Source: Aquimarina agarilytica ZC1
GTDB lineage: Bacteria > Bacteroidota > Bacteroidia > Flavobacteriales > Flavobacteriaceae
Direction of reading: 5' to 3'
Length of the DNA: 37,059 nt
Assembly: GCF_000255455.1 (NCBI RefSeq)
Contig: NZ_JH621280.1
Location: forward strand, 1 to 37,059
The notes beneath the pieces are model-generated. The model ran no database searches and was not told the origin of the DNA. It was given only the letters and a program-made list of their open reading frames with translations. Made by a program: the position numbers and the translations under genes. This document shows, piece by piece, positions 26,975-36,007 of the stretch (positions are counted from its first letter, which is position 1; every line of letters begins with the position of its first letter).

Positions 26975-28987
26975 CTATTTATACGAACGTGTTTTTAATT
27001 CAATATTCTCATAAACTAGATCCTCCTTATGCAGGACAGCTTCTTTAGGTGCTCCTTTATATTCCCAAGCAGACACAAACTTAAAGTCCTCATCATTACG
27101 TAAAGCCTCTCCTTTTTGTTCCCCACTTTGTTCTACAGATTCTTCACGGAAGTGCCCTCCACAAGATTCATTCCTTACAAAGGCATCCTTCGCGAAAAGC
27201 TCACCTAATTCTAAGAAATCAGCAACACGACCTGCTTTTTCAAGCTCCGTATTTAAACTATCGGCACTACCTGGAATATTTACATTTTCCCAAAAATCGG
27301 CACGTAAGGCTTCGATTTCTTTCATTGCAGCTTCTAAATCAGCTGCATTACGAGACATTCCACACTTATTCCACATGATTTTACCTAATTTTTTATGGTA
27401 ATAATCCACAGAATGTTTCCCTTTAGCGCTCATTAATTTTTGAATACGCTCTTTAACATCAGCTTCTGCTTTATCAAATTCAGCTGTATCTGTCGGTATT
27501 TTACCCGTACGGATATCATCTGCTAAATAATCCCCAATAGTATAAGGCAATACAAAATATCCATCGGCCAAACCTTGCATTAATGCCGAAGCTCCTAATC
27601 GGTTTGCTCCGTGATCAGAAAAGTTTGCCTCTCCTGCTGCATAACACCCAGGAATGGTAGTTTGTAAGTTATAATCTACCCAAAGACCTCCCATTGTATA
27701 ATGTACCGCTGGGTATATCATCATTGGAGTTTTATATGGATTTTCATCAACAATTTTTTCATACATCTGAAAAAGGTTTCCGTATTTATCCTCGATCACC
27801 TTTTCACCAAAATCCAATATTTGAGCTGCTGTTGGATTACTAATTCCACTTGTCAAGGCTTTTTCCTTACCGTAACGCTGAATTGCTGCTGCAAAATCCA
27901 AATACACCGCTTCTCCAGTTTTATTCACTCCATAACCAGCATCACAACGCTCCTTAGCTGCTCTAGAGGCAACATCACGTGGTACCAGGTTACCAAACGC
28001 TGGGTAACGACGCTCTAAGTAATAATCTCTATCTTCTTCAGCTAATTGAGTAGGTTTCAATTTCCCTTCTCTAATTGCCTTAACATCTTCTATTTTTTTA
28101 GGCACCCATATACGACCATCATTACGCAAAGACTCTGACATTAACGTCAATTTTGACTGGTGCTCTCCCGAAACAGGAATACATGTTGGGTGAATTTGTG
28201 TGTAACATGGGTTTGCAAAATAAGCTCCTCTACGGTGTGCTCTCCAAGCGGCCATCACATTACTACCCATCGCATTTGTACTTAAAAAGAATACGTTTCC
28301 ATATCCTCCCGTAGCCAATACCACAGCATGTGCCGAATGCCTTTCTATTTCACCAGTAACTAAGTTACGTGCAATAATTCCACGTGCTTTACCATCAACC
28401 TTTACTAGGTCTAACATTTCATGACGATTAAAAGCTTGTATTTTCCCTCTATTAATTTGACGATTCATTGCCGAATACGCCCCTAACAATAGCTGTTGAC
28501 CTGTTTGACCTTTGGCATAAAAAGTACGCGAAACCAACACCCCTCCAAATGAACGGTTATCTAATAGCCCACCATACTCACGTGCAAATGGCACTCCTTG
28601 TGCCACACATTGGTCAATAATATTACCCGACACTTCAGCTAAACGGTATACGTTAGCCTCTCGTGAACGGTAATCTCCTCCTTTTATAGTATCGTAAAAC
28701 AAACGGTAGTTTGAATCACCATCCCCTTGATAATTTTTTGCTGCATTTATCCCTCCTTGAGCCGCAATTGAATGCGCTCTACGAGGTGAATCCTGGTAAC
28801 AAAATGTTTTTACGTTATATCCCAGCTCTGCTAATGAAGCCGCTGCACTACCTCCTGCAAGTCCCGTACCTACAACAATAACATCAATGTTACGCTTGTT
28901 GGCAGGATTTACAAGGTTAATTTTATTTTTATGATTTGTCCACTTATCAGCTAATGGACCTTCTGGAATTTTTGAATCTAATGCCAT
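26975..28987 (-). CDS. sdhA: Succinate dehydrogenase/fumarate reductase flavoprotein subunit
   Basis: A 670-residue catalytic subunit oxidising succinate to fumarate. The Rossmann motif [21 protein letters not shown] is at about 36-56, and the covalent FAD histidine is His72 in [11 protein letters not shown]. Substrate-side motifs include [31 protein letters not shown] and the FAD-region sequence [27 protein letters not shown]. Length and layout fit the epsilon/Bacteroidota (class B-type) group with a single haem-carrying anchor. It begins 12 bp after sdhC ends. Confidence 0.96.
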   Translation of the reverse strand: MALDSKIPEGPLADKWTNHKNKINLVNPANKRNIDVIVVGTGLAGGSAAASLAELGYNVKTFCYQDSPRRAHSIAAQGGINAAKNYQGDGDSNYRLFYDTIKGGDYRSREANVYRLAEVSGNIIDQCVAQGVPFAREYGGLLDNRSFGGVLVSRTFYAKGQTGQQLLLGAYSAMNRQINRGKIQAFNRHEMLDLVKVDGKARGIIARNLVTGEIERHSAHAVVLATGGYGNVFFLSTNAMGSNVMAAWRAHRRGAYFANPCYTQIHPTCIPVSGEHQSKLTLMSESLRNDGRIWVPKKIEDVKAIREGKLKPTQLAEEDRDYYLERRYPAFGNLVPRDVASRAAKERCDAGYGVNKTGEAVYLDFAAAIQRYGKEKALTSGISNPTAAQILDFGEKVIEDKYGNLFQMYEKIVDENPYKTPMMIYPAVHYTMGGLWVDYNLQTTIPGCYAAGEANFSDHGANRLGASALMQGLADGYFVLPYTIGDYLADDIRTGKIPTDTAEFDKAEADVKERIQKLMSAKGKHSVDYYHKKLGKIMWNKCGMSRNAADLEAAMKEIEALRADFWENVNIPGSADSLNTELEKAGRVADFLELGELFAKDAFVRNESCGGHFREESVEQSGEQKGEALRNDEDFKFVSAWEYKGAPKEAVLHKEDLVYENIELKTRSYK

Positions 28988-28999
28988 ATTGTTATGTGA

Positions 29000-29659
29000 T
29001 TAGTGATTTAAATGATGAAATAATGCAATAAAAATGAACCCTACCGGTATTACTATTGCAAATGCTTTAGCAAACTTCTGAATACCTGTAGAGTATTTAT
29101 TATTTACTCCCACTGATTGAAATGAAGATGCAAACCCATGCAATAAATGCAATGCTAAAAACACAAAAGCTACACAATACAAACCTGTACGCACTGGGCT
29201 TACAAATTTATGCTGCAACTCCCCATAATACCTGGTAGCTACTTCTGGATTTGTTTCAACGTACTTGTATACAATTTCTGGCACCCAAAAATCATAAAAA
29301 TGAAGTCCTAAAAAGGCTAAAATGGCAATTCCAGAATAAATCATGTTTCGAGACATCCATGAAGCATTGGCTGCTCCATTGTAATTTGCATATTTTACTG
29401 AACGCGCCCCTTTATTTCTAATTTCCAACACAAATCCCATTACAAAATGGAATACCACACCAAAAATTAACACAGGTTGCAACGCAAATTGTACCAAAGG
29501 ATTTGTTCCCATAAAATGAGAAGCTGTATTAAAGACATCTTTACTAAAAACTGAAGTTAAATTAATAGTAAAATGCTGTAAAAGAAAGAATACTAAAAAA
29601 AGCCCTGATAAGGCCATAGCTACCTTTCTTGCAATCGAAGATCGGATAAGTCCACTCAT
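29000..29659 (-). CDS. sdhC: Succinate dehydrogenase cytochrome b subunit
   Basis: A 219-residue membrane anchor started at MSGLIRSSIARKVAMALSG; an in-frame GTG at 29686 is rejected because it lies inside the promoter -7 box. Five hydrophobic helices are visible, with histidines His29 (LLQHF), His71 (VVFHFVMGF), His120 (LGLHFYDF), His171 and His174 (LHLLHGF), enough for two b haems as in class B complex II. It passes electrons to menaquinone. First gene of sdhCAB. Confidence 0.93.
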   Translation of the reverse strand: MSGLIRSSIARKVAMALSGLFLVFFLLQHFTINLTSVFSKDVFNTASHFMGTNPLVQFALQPVLIFGVVFHFVMGFVLEIRNKGARSVKYANYNGAANASWMSRNMIYSGIAILAFLGLHFYDFWVPEIVYKYVETNPEVATRYYGELQHKFVSPVRTGLYCVAFVFLALHLLHGFASSFQSVGVNNKYSTGIQKFAKAFAIVIPVGFIFIALFHHLNH

Positions 29660-29685
29660 TGGTTTATTGTTAAAATAATATCCCA

Positions 29686-29716
29686 CAAAAGTAACTTCGA
29701 AAAGGTTTTTTCACAA
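29686..29716 (-). promoter_or_regulatory. Bacteroidota promoter of the sdhCAB operon
   Basis: On the minus strand TTG (29716-29714) lies 20 bp before TACTTTTG (29693-29686), matching the TTG-N19-21-TAnnTTTG consensus of the Bacteroidota primary sigma factor. The start codon at 29659 follows 26 nt later. This is the best promoter match in the window. Confidence 0.7.
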
Positions 29717-29971
29717 GCTTTTATAACTGTTTAATACTTGTTTAAACTAATTATGGATAACAAATTATTACTTATTTTACACTTATCGCAATGAAACCTC
29801 AATATACTTACGTAATACTATCTAGTTATATTGTTTTTTATCCCAAAATTGAAGAATTCACAAAAAAGCATTGTCTAAAAAATAGTTTTAAATTATCACT
29901 ACGTAAAAAGTCATAAAAAAAGGCTTCACATACGTTTTGGACAAAACCGCCCCATCCCCCTAGTATAAAAC

Positions 29972-30790
29972 TTACTCATTTACAATCGAATGCGTGTAAG
30001 TATAATTTAATTCCTCCGCAGTTTTTTGACCATCAATAAGCTTTCCTTTGCTTACACCTGTCCTATTAAAATCTGGATTTGCTATTTTTTTTTGCTCACA
30101 TATGTTGGTATAATATTCTTGTTTGGTAGGATGCAACGGATAAGCTGCATTGTATACCTCTCCCCACTTTCTTTGAGAAATTATTTGTTGAATAACACCA
30201 ATACAATCTTCTCTATGAATTAAATTCACTGGTGCCAACGGATTAGGAATTTGCTTTCTTTTGGACATCATTGTTGCAGGATGTCTACGTTCATCCACCA
30301 AACCAGCAAACCTGAGGATCGTAGTTTTAAAATGAGCATTATTCATTAAAAGCTTTTCTACAGTAGCTAATTGAACTCCAGAAACACCTTCCGAATTGGG
30401 CATTGTGTTATTCGTAATGATATGCATACTTTCTGTATCTGCAAAAACAGCTGTAGATCCAATAAACAATACCTGTTTAATTGATGATCTTTCTATAAAA
30501 GGAACTAACTGTTTTATTTTACCCACATAATCACTAGTCGGATTTCGGCGCAAGCCAGGAGGGGTATTTAAAATTAACACTTCCGAATATGCTAAAAGTT
30601 CAGCTATATCGCCTTGCACTTCCGATTCATTCATTTGTACTTTATAAGCATCATAACCTGCTTCTTTTAGCACACTCAACTTATCATTACTTGTAGTACT
30701 CCCTTTTACAACATAACCTAAATTTACTAATGCATCCCCCAAAGGCTTTCCTAACCAACCCAAACCAATAATCGAAATATTCATCATCAT
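29972..30790 (-). CDS. NAD(P)-binding SDR/epimerase-like protein (YeeZ-like)
   Basis: A 272-residue cytoplasmic protein. The Rossmann motif ISIIGLGWLGKPLGDALVNLGY gives GxGxxG at residues 9-14. VLILNTPPGLR, KQVLFIGSTAVFADT, LRFAGLVDERRHPA and PVNLIHREDCIGVIQQII follow the extended SDR order, and a typical YxxxK is not evident. YeeZ-like proteins resemble this layout. Three consecutive ATG codons at the start leave the exact first Met open by two codons. It stands alone; 285 bp on its 3' side and 267 bp on its 5' side hold no clear gene. Substrate is unknown. Confidence 0.75.
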   Translation of the reverse strand: MMMNISIIGLGWLGKPLGDALVNLGYVVKGSTTSNDKLSVLKEAGYDAYKVQMNESEVQGDIAELLAYSEVLILNTPPGLRRNPTSDYVGKIKQLVPFIERSSIKQVLFIGSTAVFADTESMHIITNNTMPNSEGVSGVQLATVEKLLMNNAHFKTTILRFAGLVDERRHPATMMSKRKQIPNPLAPVNLIHREDCIGVIQQIISQRKWGEVYNAAYPLHPTKQEYYTNICEQKKIANPDFNRTGVSKGKLIDGQKTAEELNYTYTHSIVNE

Positions 30791-31057
30791 TTTTTTATAA
30801 ACACATGTAGACTTTTGTGACTAAAGCAGCAGGCTTTTATTTTATTTAAACAAGGCATAAAACTAAAATAGCAATCACTTTAAGCACATTGTAAATATAA
30901 TCAGATGACAACTTAGAACTCTGTAAATTAAAATTATTTCATCTAAAAATTAATCAAATTCAACTTAAAATATAGATTAAAAGAACATTTTAACGCTAAA
31001 ACGTTTTTTATTTTACTGAAAATCAATATATTTAAGTTTAACTTAAAAGTAATCGAT

Positions 31058-31525
31058 ATGGGAATTTCAAATTTTATGGGGGAAAGAGCGAAGCCAAAAA
31101 AGGGCATTGATGCAGCAATAGCAGTATCGGATTACATGACCAAAAAATTAATTTCGTTCACGCCTCAACAGACATTGTTAGAAACAATGGAAACCTTAGT
31201 TCGTAATGAAATTACAGGAGGCCCCGTTGTTAATGACAAAGGCGTGTTAATCGGAATGATTTCCGAAAGTGATTGTATGAAACAACTAAGCGACAGTAGG
31301 TATTTTAATATGCCGATGAGTACTGAAATTGTTGAAAAATACATGTCTACGATTGTAGAAACAATTGATAGTAGCGCAAGTATTTTTGAGGCTGCTGAAC
31401 AATTTCACAAAAGTCCTTATAAACGATTTCCGGTTTTAGAGGGTAGTAAATTAGTGGGACAAATTAGTCAGCATGACATTATTTTAGCCGCACTACATTT
31501 AAATTCACAAAATTGGGGACATTAA
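31058..31525 (+). CDS. CBS-domain pair protein
   Basis: A 155-residue cytoplasmic protein made of two CBS domains, at about 26-80 (VSDYMTKKLISFTPQQTLLETMETLVRNEITGGPVVND-type) and 88-150 (YMSTIVETIDSSASIFEAAEQF...FPVLEGSKLVGQISQHDIILAAL). CBS pairs bind adenine nucleotides and act as energy sensors or regulatory modules. No effector domain is fused. It is convergent with the zinc-ribbon gene. Confidence 0.85.
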   Translation: MGISNFMGERAKPKKGIDAAIAVSDYMTKKLISFTPQQTLLETMETLVRNEITGGPVVNDKGVLIGMISESDCMKQLSDSRYFNMPMSTEIVEKYMSTIVETIDSSASIFEAAEQFHKSPYKRFPVLEGSKLVGQISQHDIILAALHLNSQNWGH

Positions 31526-31585
31526 TTAGTTCTTGATACATTTTAATTCTAATATCTTTTTTATTGTTACATAATAATACGCGAA

Positions 31586-31936
31586 CTAAACATTCCGCTT
31601 AACTAAAGCATAATAATCATTCTCCAAGGGCAAATAACCTTGGTCATATACAAAATAATAGGTTTTACCTGCCTTAGTAGTATATGTACTGGTATGTAAA
31701 TTAAAATCAAAACCACTAGAAGCTAATTTGCTTTTAGTGGTTTTAATTTTATCATTAGGATTTAACGCTGTTAAAATCCTGTAGTTTTTACGAAGTTGAT
31801 TGTTCGTGTTTCGAATTAAATTAGTAACATCCTTATTTTGTTTGTTATTGAATGAATTTCTGCAATAATCCGAACAAAATCGTTTATCTGACCTACCAAT
31901 TATTTTTTCGCCACACTCCGGACACTCTTTATTCAT
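31586..31936 (-). CDS. Zinc-ribbon protein (DUF2116-like)
   Basis: A 116-residue protein with an N-terminal zinc ribbon: CPEC (Cys5, Cys8) and CSDYC (Cys21, Cys25), spaced as in DUF2116-like ribbons. The rest is basic with a C-terminal beta segment TYTTKAGKTYYFVYDQGYLPLENDYYALVKR. Such proteins are small and probably bind nucleic acid or protein partners, but no function is established here. It is convergent with the CBS gene, 60 bp apart. Confidence 0.7.
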   Translation of the reverse strand: MNKECPECGEKIIGRSDKRFCSDYCRNSFNNKQNKDVTNLIRNTNNQLRKNYRILTALNPNDKIKTTKSKLASSGFDFNLHTSTYTTKAGKTYYFVYDQGYLPLENDYYALVKRNV

Positions 31937-31999
31937 AATCTACTTGTTGCATTTAGTAAAATAAATATACACTTTTACGGTGTAACTCATTTAATACAA

Positions 32000-33526
32000 C
32001 TAGTTTCTCATCAATTTAGTAGTGTATACTCTATCTTCCGTTACCGTTTTTACCACATACACACCACTAGCTAAAGCGCGTACAGAGAATTTTAATGAGG
32101 TATCATTTACGTTTTCGAACAACAACACTTCACTTCCTAATAAATTATATACGGTAATAGACTGAATCAATTTATCAGCACTCGCTACTTGTAAGGATTC
32201 CCTTGTAGGGTTTGGAGAAATATTCACTCCAACGGCATCCTCAACCACTTTATCAAAATCCGGCGTTGAAAGTGTTCCTCCACCATCAAGATTTATACAG
32301 TTAGGTATAGGAGTTGATAAAATTGGTTTTAAATAATCCATTTTCCATTGCTCCACATTTTCAAAATCTCCTTGACCTGTAGCTCCTAAAATCCCCCCTG
32401 TATCACCAGAATTCGGGTTAAATGTCCAAAATGTAAAATGTAATTTGTGTTCTTTAATGTAGTCAATAAACTTTTCAAACCAAATTTCATCTTTTCCACC
32501 ACGATCTTTAATTCCTAACTCCCCTATTAATAATGGTGATGTATTATTTGTGTTTAAGAAGTTAAAATTTTCTTCCCAAATGGCATCCATATTTTCTGGA
32601 AAATCAGGCGCTGAAAACCAAGTTTGATCAAAAACACGTGGGCCATATTCATGTGGAGAATACATTAATTTTGATGGATCCGACAATCTTACTGGAAAAT
32701 CTCTAACCCCTTGCAAGTTACCTCCCCACCAATATGATGTTAAATCACCATTAGGCTTTCTGTAGGCCTCGATTCCTTCAACCATAATTAACACATTTGG
32801 ATTCGCTTCTAATATTGCGTTACCGCATTTTTCTGCAGCCAATCTCCAGTCATACTTATCACCTGTTCCCCAACGTGCACCTTTTGGATTATCAATTTCT
32901 CCATTAGGCTCATTATTGATATCCATACCTATCACAGCACTTTTATCTTTATATCTGTTTGTCATGAACACCCAGTCCTCAATCCACTGTTCTTCGCTAG
33001 TAGATTCGGTAAACCATGTTTTTTCAACAAGGTATCCATCTGGATTTCTTGAGTGATTATCTAAAATCACTTTCATATCATTTTCTTGACACCAATCAAT
33101 CAAAAGGTCCATCACTTCAATAGGCTTTTTCAATCCTTCTAATTCTAAATTAGAAAATGGTCCCACTGCAGGTTTTGTTGATTCGTCATAGAAAAAATTA
33201 ACCCAATAGTTAGCTTCTTGATATGTAGCTCCGTCTCTTAAAATACTATTGGCCCATGGAATTCGCAAACAGTTAAATCCTAAATCTTTAATCTGCTTAA
33301 GGGCATCAAACATATCGCGCGCATACAAACCTTCTAAGATAGCTATGTTTGCTTCAAAACCAGACCAATTTACACCGGCCAATGTTACTTCGTTTCCTGC
33401 TGCATCTACTAATTTATTTCCGCTTGTCGAAAGCCAGTTTGGCTCACATGAACTCTGTGCATTTGCTGCTCCAAAGGACATAAAAGCAGTTGCAATTAGC
33501 GACAAAAGTGTAATCTTCTTATTCAT
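32000..33526 (-). CDS. Secreted GH5 glycosidase with T9SS C-terminal sorting domain
   Basis: A 508-residue secreted enzyme. The start is placed at MNKKITLLSLIATAFMSFGAANAQ, a clear signal peptide; a frame extending to 33607 is rejected because a -7 box-like TATTTTTG (minus strand, 33554-33547) lies between. The catalytic (beta/alpha)8 domain has the acid/base Glu206 in DINNEPNG and nucleophile Glu336 in LLIGELGIKD, plus LRIPWANSI and DNHSRNPDG, as in cellulase-like GH5. Residues from about 435 form a type A T9SS sorting domain (VNISPNPTRESLQV...SGVYVVKTVTEDRVYTTKLMRN). It is thus exported and probably cell-surface anchored. Beta-glucan or mannan substrate is likely but not decided. Confidence 0.92.
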   Translation of the reverse strand: MNKKITLLSLIATAFMSFGAANAQSSCEPNWLSTSGNKLVDAAGNEVTLAGVNWSGFEANIAILEGLYARDMFDALKQIKDLGFNCLRIPWANSILRDGATYQEANYWVNFFYDESTKPAVGPFSNLELEGLKKPIEVMDLLIDWCQENDMKVILDNHSRNPDGYLVEKTWFTESTSEEQWIEDWVFMTNRYKDKSAVIGMDINNEPNGEIDNPKGARWGTGDKYDWRLAAEKCGNAILEANPNVLIMVEGIEAYRKPNGDLTSYWWGGNLQGVRDFPVRLSDPSKLMYSPHEYGPRVFDQTWFSAPDFPENMDAIWEENFNFLNTNNTSPLLIGELGIKDRGGKDEIWFEKFIDYIKEHKLHFTFWTFNPNSGDTGGILGATGQGDFENVEQWKMDYLKPILSTPIPNCINLDGGGTLSTPDFDKVVEDAVGVNISPNPTRESLQVASADKLIQSITVYNLLGSEVLLFENVNDTSLKFSVRALASGVYVVKTVTEDRVYTTKLMRN

Positions 33527-33607
33527 AGGTTGGTAAATTTGTTGAACAAAAATAACTCTAGTCATCGTTCGTAATTTTTTTAACACCAACATTCTGATTA
33601 AAAGCAT

Positions 33608-33990
33608 TTATTACTCGATAAAGATGTATTTTTATGTAAGAAAGTTCTGTTTGTAAATTCTTAAAGTCGGGTTATCCGATAAAAGTCCTTTGTTTACATA
33701 ACCTACGAAAATGTTATAGTTTATTGTCTACTGAAAATTAAAAACAGCTAACGCACTTTTATGCCTCAATTTACACTAAATACTTAAGTACTATTTTTTT
33801 CTGCTTAGGTAGCATATCAGCTTTTGATATTAAATCCTACAAATGAACCAGTATGGACTTCAAGTACGTAGTTTTGTTTGCCATTCTTTGTTTTCACGAG
33901 CGAGACGTCTCGAGATAGCTTGGGGAGAGGACAACATACTACTTGTTAGTATTATCGACCTTGGACATCGTAAAGACATCCACTAAAAAT
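33608..33990. other. Intergenic region with a GC-richer relic and 12-bp palindrome
   Basis: Apart from the coding relic at 33817-33897, the region carries the perfect palindrome CGAGACGTCTCG at 33901-33912 inside a stretch (about 33890-33935) clearly richer in G and C than its surroundings. No gene with a start codon and normal length is seen. Confidence 0.4.
33817..33897 (-). pseudogene. C-terminal coding relic
   Basis: A minus-strand frame from GTG at 33897 to TGA at 33817 encodes 26 residues, VKTKNGKQNYVLEVHTGSFV then GFNIKS. It reads like the end of a folded protein. Upstream the frame stays open to a TAA near 33960 without an ATG. It has the same orientation as the RHS gene at the right edge and may be a left-over tail of a lost gene. 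Confidence 0.35.
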
Positions 33991-34035
33991 AGCATAAGCC
34001 ACAACAACCCCTAAAAAACTGTTGTGGCTTATGCT
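33991..34035 (-). terminator. Intrinsic terminator after the outer-membrane gene
   Basis: AGCATAAGCCACAACA at 33991-34006 is the exact complement of 34020-34035 (16-bp stem, 13-nt loop). On the minus strand it is followed by ATTTTTAG. It lies 18 bp after the stop of the gene at 34053. Confidence 0.85.
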
Positions 34036-34052
34036 AAATACTCTCCAAAAAA

Positions 34053-34727
34053 TTACAAATAAAAACGTAACCCCGCATTTATAGTAATACGAGATAAGTT
34101 TTCTCTTTGATCATCTGGCAAATCGATTGTTTGACTTTGTGCTCCATTACTCAATTCTAACTTAGAGAGTGACCCTGCGATAAAATTTACTCCTGCTCCA
34201 ATGGCAATAAATGGTGTAATATGATAGTCATATAGTAGTCCAAAACCAAAGCCTACAGTGCCACCCGTAATGTCAATAGCTGTTCCATTTATTTTACTTT
34301 CGTTTTTGAAAGCTAAATACCCTATACTTATAGTACTAATAAAACTGTGTTTTTCGTTTCCTAAAAAACTACGATAAAGGAATTCTGGTGCTATAAAATT
34401 AATCCTAATATCATCACTTGTACTTCTCGTTTCTATACCTTCTATAGTTGTTGGCGATGCAAAAGTAATGGCATTATCCGATTGGAAACGACTATACGTT
34501 GCTCCTAACCCCCAACTAGGTTTGATAAAATAGTTTATATGTGTATCTATGTTAAATCCCGATTTTAATTCATCGGCATAATCTTCAAGTTCGACAGGCA
34601 CGTTACTAATTGAAGCTGTACGATACCCATAACCCAAATCAATAGATACACGCGCTTTAGATTTATATTGCGCATAACTTGATACCCCCAATAACACAGC
34701 AATTACTGTTATAAATTTGTTTCTCAT
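34053..34727 (-). CDS. Outer-membrane beta-barrel protein
   Basis: A 224-residue protein with signal peptide MRNKFITVIAVLLGVSSYAQ and an eight-strand-like barrel: RVSIDLGYGYRTASI, INYFIKPSWGLGATYSRF, VGFGFGLLYDYHITPFIAIGAGVNFI and terminal RITINAGLRFYL with a final aromatic pair near the end. This is the OmpA-like/small porin-like layout of many flavobacterial envelope proteins. It starts 23 bp after the preceding gene, so the two are probably one transcript ended by the hairpin at 33991. Confidence 0.75.
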   Translation of the reverse strand: MRNKFITVIAVLLGVSSYAQYKSKARVSIDLGYGYRTASISNVPVELEDYADELKSGFNIDTHINYFIKPSWGLGATYSRFQSDNAITFASPTTIEGIETRSTSDDIRINFIAPEFLYRSFLGNEKHSFISTISIGYLAFKNESKINGTAIDITGGTVGFGFGLLYDYHITPFIAIGAGVNFIAGSLSKLELSNGAQSQTIDLPDDQRENLSRITINAGLRFYL

Positions 34728-34750
34728 TTTTTTGTAATAAATAGCTATAA

Positions 34751-35371
34751 TTAATAAACTCCTGCCACAAAACTGCGGATCATTTTTATATCCTCTGTCC
34801 CTTTTTTACTCATTATTTCGGGGTGATTTTCGGCATATGTTTTATGATTTTCGTTCACAAATCGCTTAAAATCTTTTGCATTTCTAAAAATATTAAACTC
34901 TTTATGTGCCACATCATAAACCACTCCTTTTACTCTACGCGCTGCAGCTGTGGCTATAGCCCCACCCCAAATTACAGCCGCTGTACTTGTATAATAATTT
35001 TCAAAGTAATGGTAATGAGTGCCAATTTTATGTGATTTTAAATGGTAGTTACCATCGTCTTTTAATTGTTTCCCAGAATCTTTTCTATTTAAATGCTTGT
35101 AAATATATTTTGCACTTACATACAAATGCGTTCCATCGGAAAAAGCAAAAGCTTTTCGTATACGTTTTTCAGTAGCAGTATTATAAAAACGATATTTAAT
35201 GCTATCCTTAGACATTTTAGTAGTAAACTCTGTTTTTACATCGGTTGGCTCCTGCTTTTGGTATGCTTCAAATGTTTCATAAATCCCTTTTGGATAAGTA
35301 ATACTTTCTTTTTCTTGGGCTTGCGTATAGGCACTTATAAATACAAAAAGCCATAACATTTTTTTAATCAT
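34751..35371 (-). CDS. Secreted or periplasmic protein of unknown function
   Basis: A 206-residue protein with signal peptide MIKKMLWLFVFISAYTQAQ. The mature part has YPKGIYETFEAYQKQEP, RKAFAFSDGTHLYVSAKYIYKHL, and a hydrophobic Ala/Gly stretch TAAVIWGGAIATAAARRV, which may be a membrane segment. I do not recognise the family. It is the first gene of a pair with the barrel gene and has a hairpin (35401-35432) in its upstream region. Confidence 0.65.
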   Translation of the reverse strand: MIKKMLWLFVFISAYTQAQEKESITYPKGIYETFEAYQKQEPTDVKTEFTTKMSKDSIKYRFYNTATEKRIRKAFAFSDGTHLYVSAKYIYKHLNRKDSGKQLKDDGNYHLKSHKIGTHYHYFENYYTSTAAVIWGGAIATAAARRVKGVVYDVAHKEFNIFRNAKDFKRFVNENHKTYAENHPEIMSKKGTEDIKMIRSFVAGVY

Positions 35372-35400
35372 TTTTCTTTGTTTTTTGTTGTTTTTATTAA

Positions 35401-35432
35401 CCCCAACAATATCTTTATTGCTATTGTTGGGG
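35401..35432. terminator. Hairpin with plus-strand T run
   Basis: CCCCAACAATA at 35401-35411 pairs perfectly with 35422-35432 across a 10-nt loop, then GGCTTTGTTTTATT on the plus strand. No plus-strand gene precedes it; for the minus strand it lies in the leader of the gene starting at 35371. It resembles the situation at 4200-4236. Confidence 0.55.
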
Positions 35433-35442
35433 CTTTGTTTTA

Positions 35443-35690
35443 TTACCTATTTTTTTTGTCGCTCTTTGTAGTCGCGAGACTAGCAGTAGCCTTTACCTGA
35501 TACTCTATACACAGCGGGGTGGCTGTGATATATCTGTGTAGGTCACGAGTCGCAGACTACGCGCCAGCGTTACATTCGAGGACCAGCTAGGGGCTACTCT
35601 TTTTATAGAATAGCTTTGTTTGATTTACTTTGTTTTATCCTTATTGTTGGCACCCGTCACAGACGAGCGCGAGCTGGGGCTGTGGTTTAT
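35443..35690 (-). pseudogene. GC-richer relics of coding tails downstream of the RHS cassette
   Basis: Two open tails without start codons read on the minus strand: 35443-35556 gives 37 residues beginning SATRDLHRYITATPLCIEYQ, and about 35640-35690 ends in QLALVCDGCQQ and a TAA. Base composition is much richer in G and C than the flanks, and the DNA also holds small palindromes (AGTCGCGAGACT; CACAGC...GCTGTG at 35511-35528). Same orientation as the RHS gene. They look like worn remains of earlier toxin tips or of a shared cassette sequence. Confidence 0.35.
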
Positions 35691-35707
35691 TTAAAATCAC
35701 TTAATTA

Positions 35708-36001
35708 TTATTTTAAAATCTCTAAAATTTTACCTTCGCCTAATATTTCTTTTCCTTCACCAAAAGTAAACTTTTTACCTATTTTAAAATCTTTTCCTAA
35801 AAACTCGGTGTTGATGAATTGAATTAACACATCATTTTTTTCTCCTGGTTGAAATTCAGATTTATTATTTAAAAGTTTAATATTACCAGATGTTTTAGTT
35901 TCTTTTATAAAATTAAACAATGGTCTATAATTATTCTTAAAAGGAGTCTTTCGTTTGTTTTCACCTTTATATAGATATATGGTTGCAATGATTTGTTTCA
36001 T
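35708..36001 (-). CDS. EF-Tu domain III-like small protein, candidate immunity protein
   Basis: A complete 97-residue protein with no signal peptide. Its sequence follows domain III of elongation factor Tu along nearly its whole length: YLYK at 9-12 for YILKK, RKTPF for RHTPF (17-21), NNYRPLFNF for GYRPQFYF (23-31), TSGNIKL for VTGTIEL (37-43), PG at 52-53 for MPGD, and KKFTFGEGKEILGEGKILEI for RFAIREGGRTVGAGVV. The GTPase and domain II are absent. It begins 6 bp after the stop of the RHS toxin gene, the standard place for an immunity gene. Inference: it neutralises the toxin, perhaps as a decoy of EF-Tu. The alternative is a domain III protein with an unrelated role. No similarity search was possible. 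Confidence 0.7.
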   Translation of the reverse strand: MKQIIATIYLYKGENKRKTPFKNNYRPLFNFIKETKTSGNIKLLNNKSEFQPGEKNDVLIQFINTEFLGKDFKIGKKFTFGEGKEILGEGKILEILK

Positions 36002-36007
36002 AATTAC

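Noticed and set aside
29660..29686. GTG start extending sdhC by nine residues
   Set aside because: The GTG lies within the TACTTTTG promoter box; the ATG at 29659 gives the normal family start.
32405..32420. ATTCGGGTTAAA as a fourth copy of the dispersed element
   Set aside because: It lies inside the GH5 coding sequence, encodes conserved residues, and has no partner end.
33527..33607. Longer N terminus for the GH5 enzyme
   Set aside because: It would put 27 residues before a clear signal peptide and overlaps a promoter-like box.
35708..36001. The EF-Tu-like gene as a broken fragment of a tuf gene
   Set aside because: It has its own start and stop, no remains of domains I or II, strong divergence from a normal tuf gene, and a fixed position 6 bp after the toxin gene.
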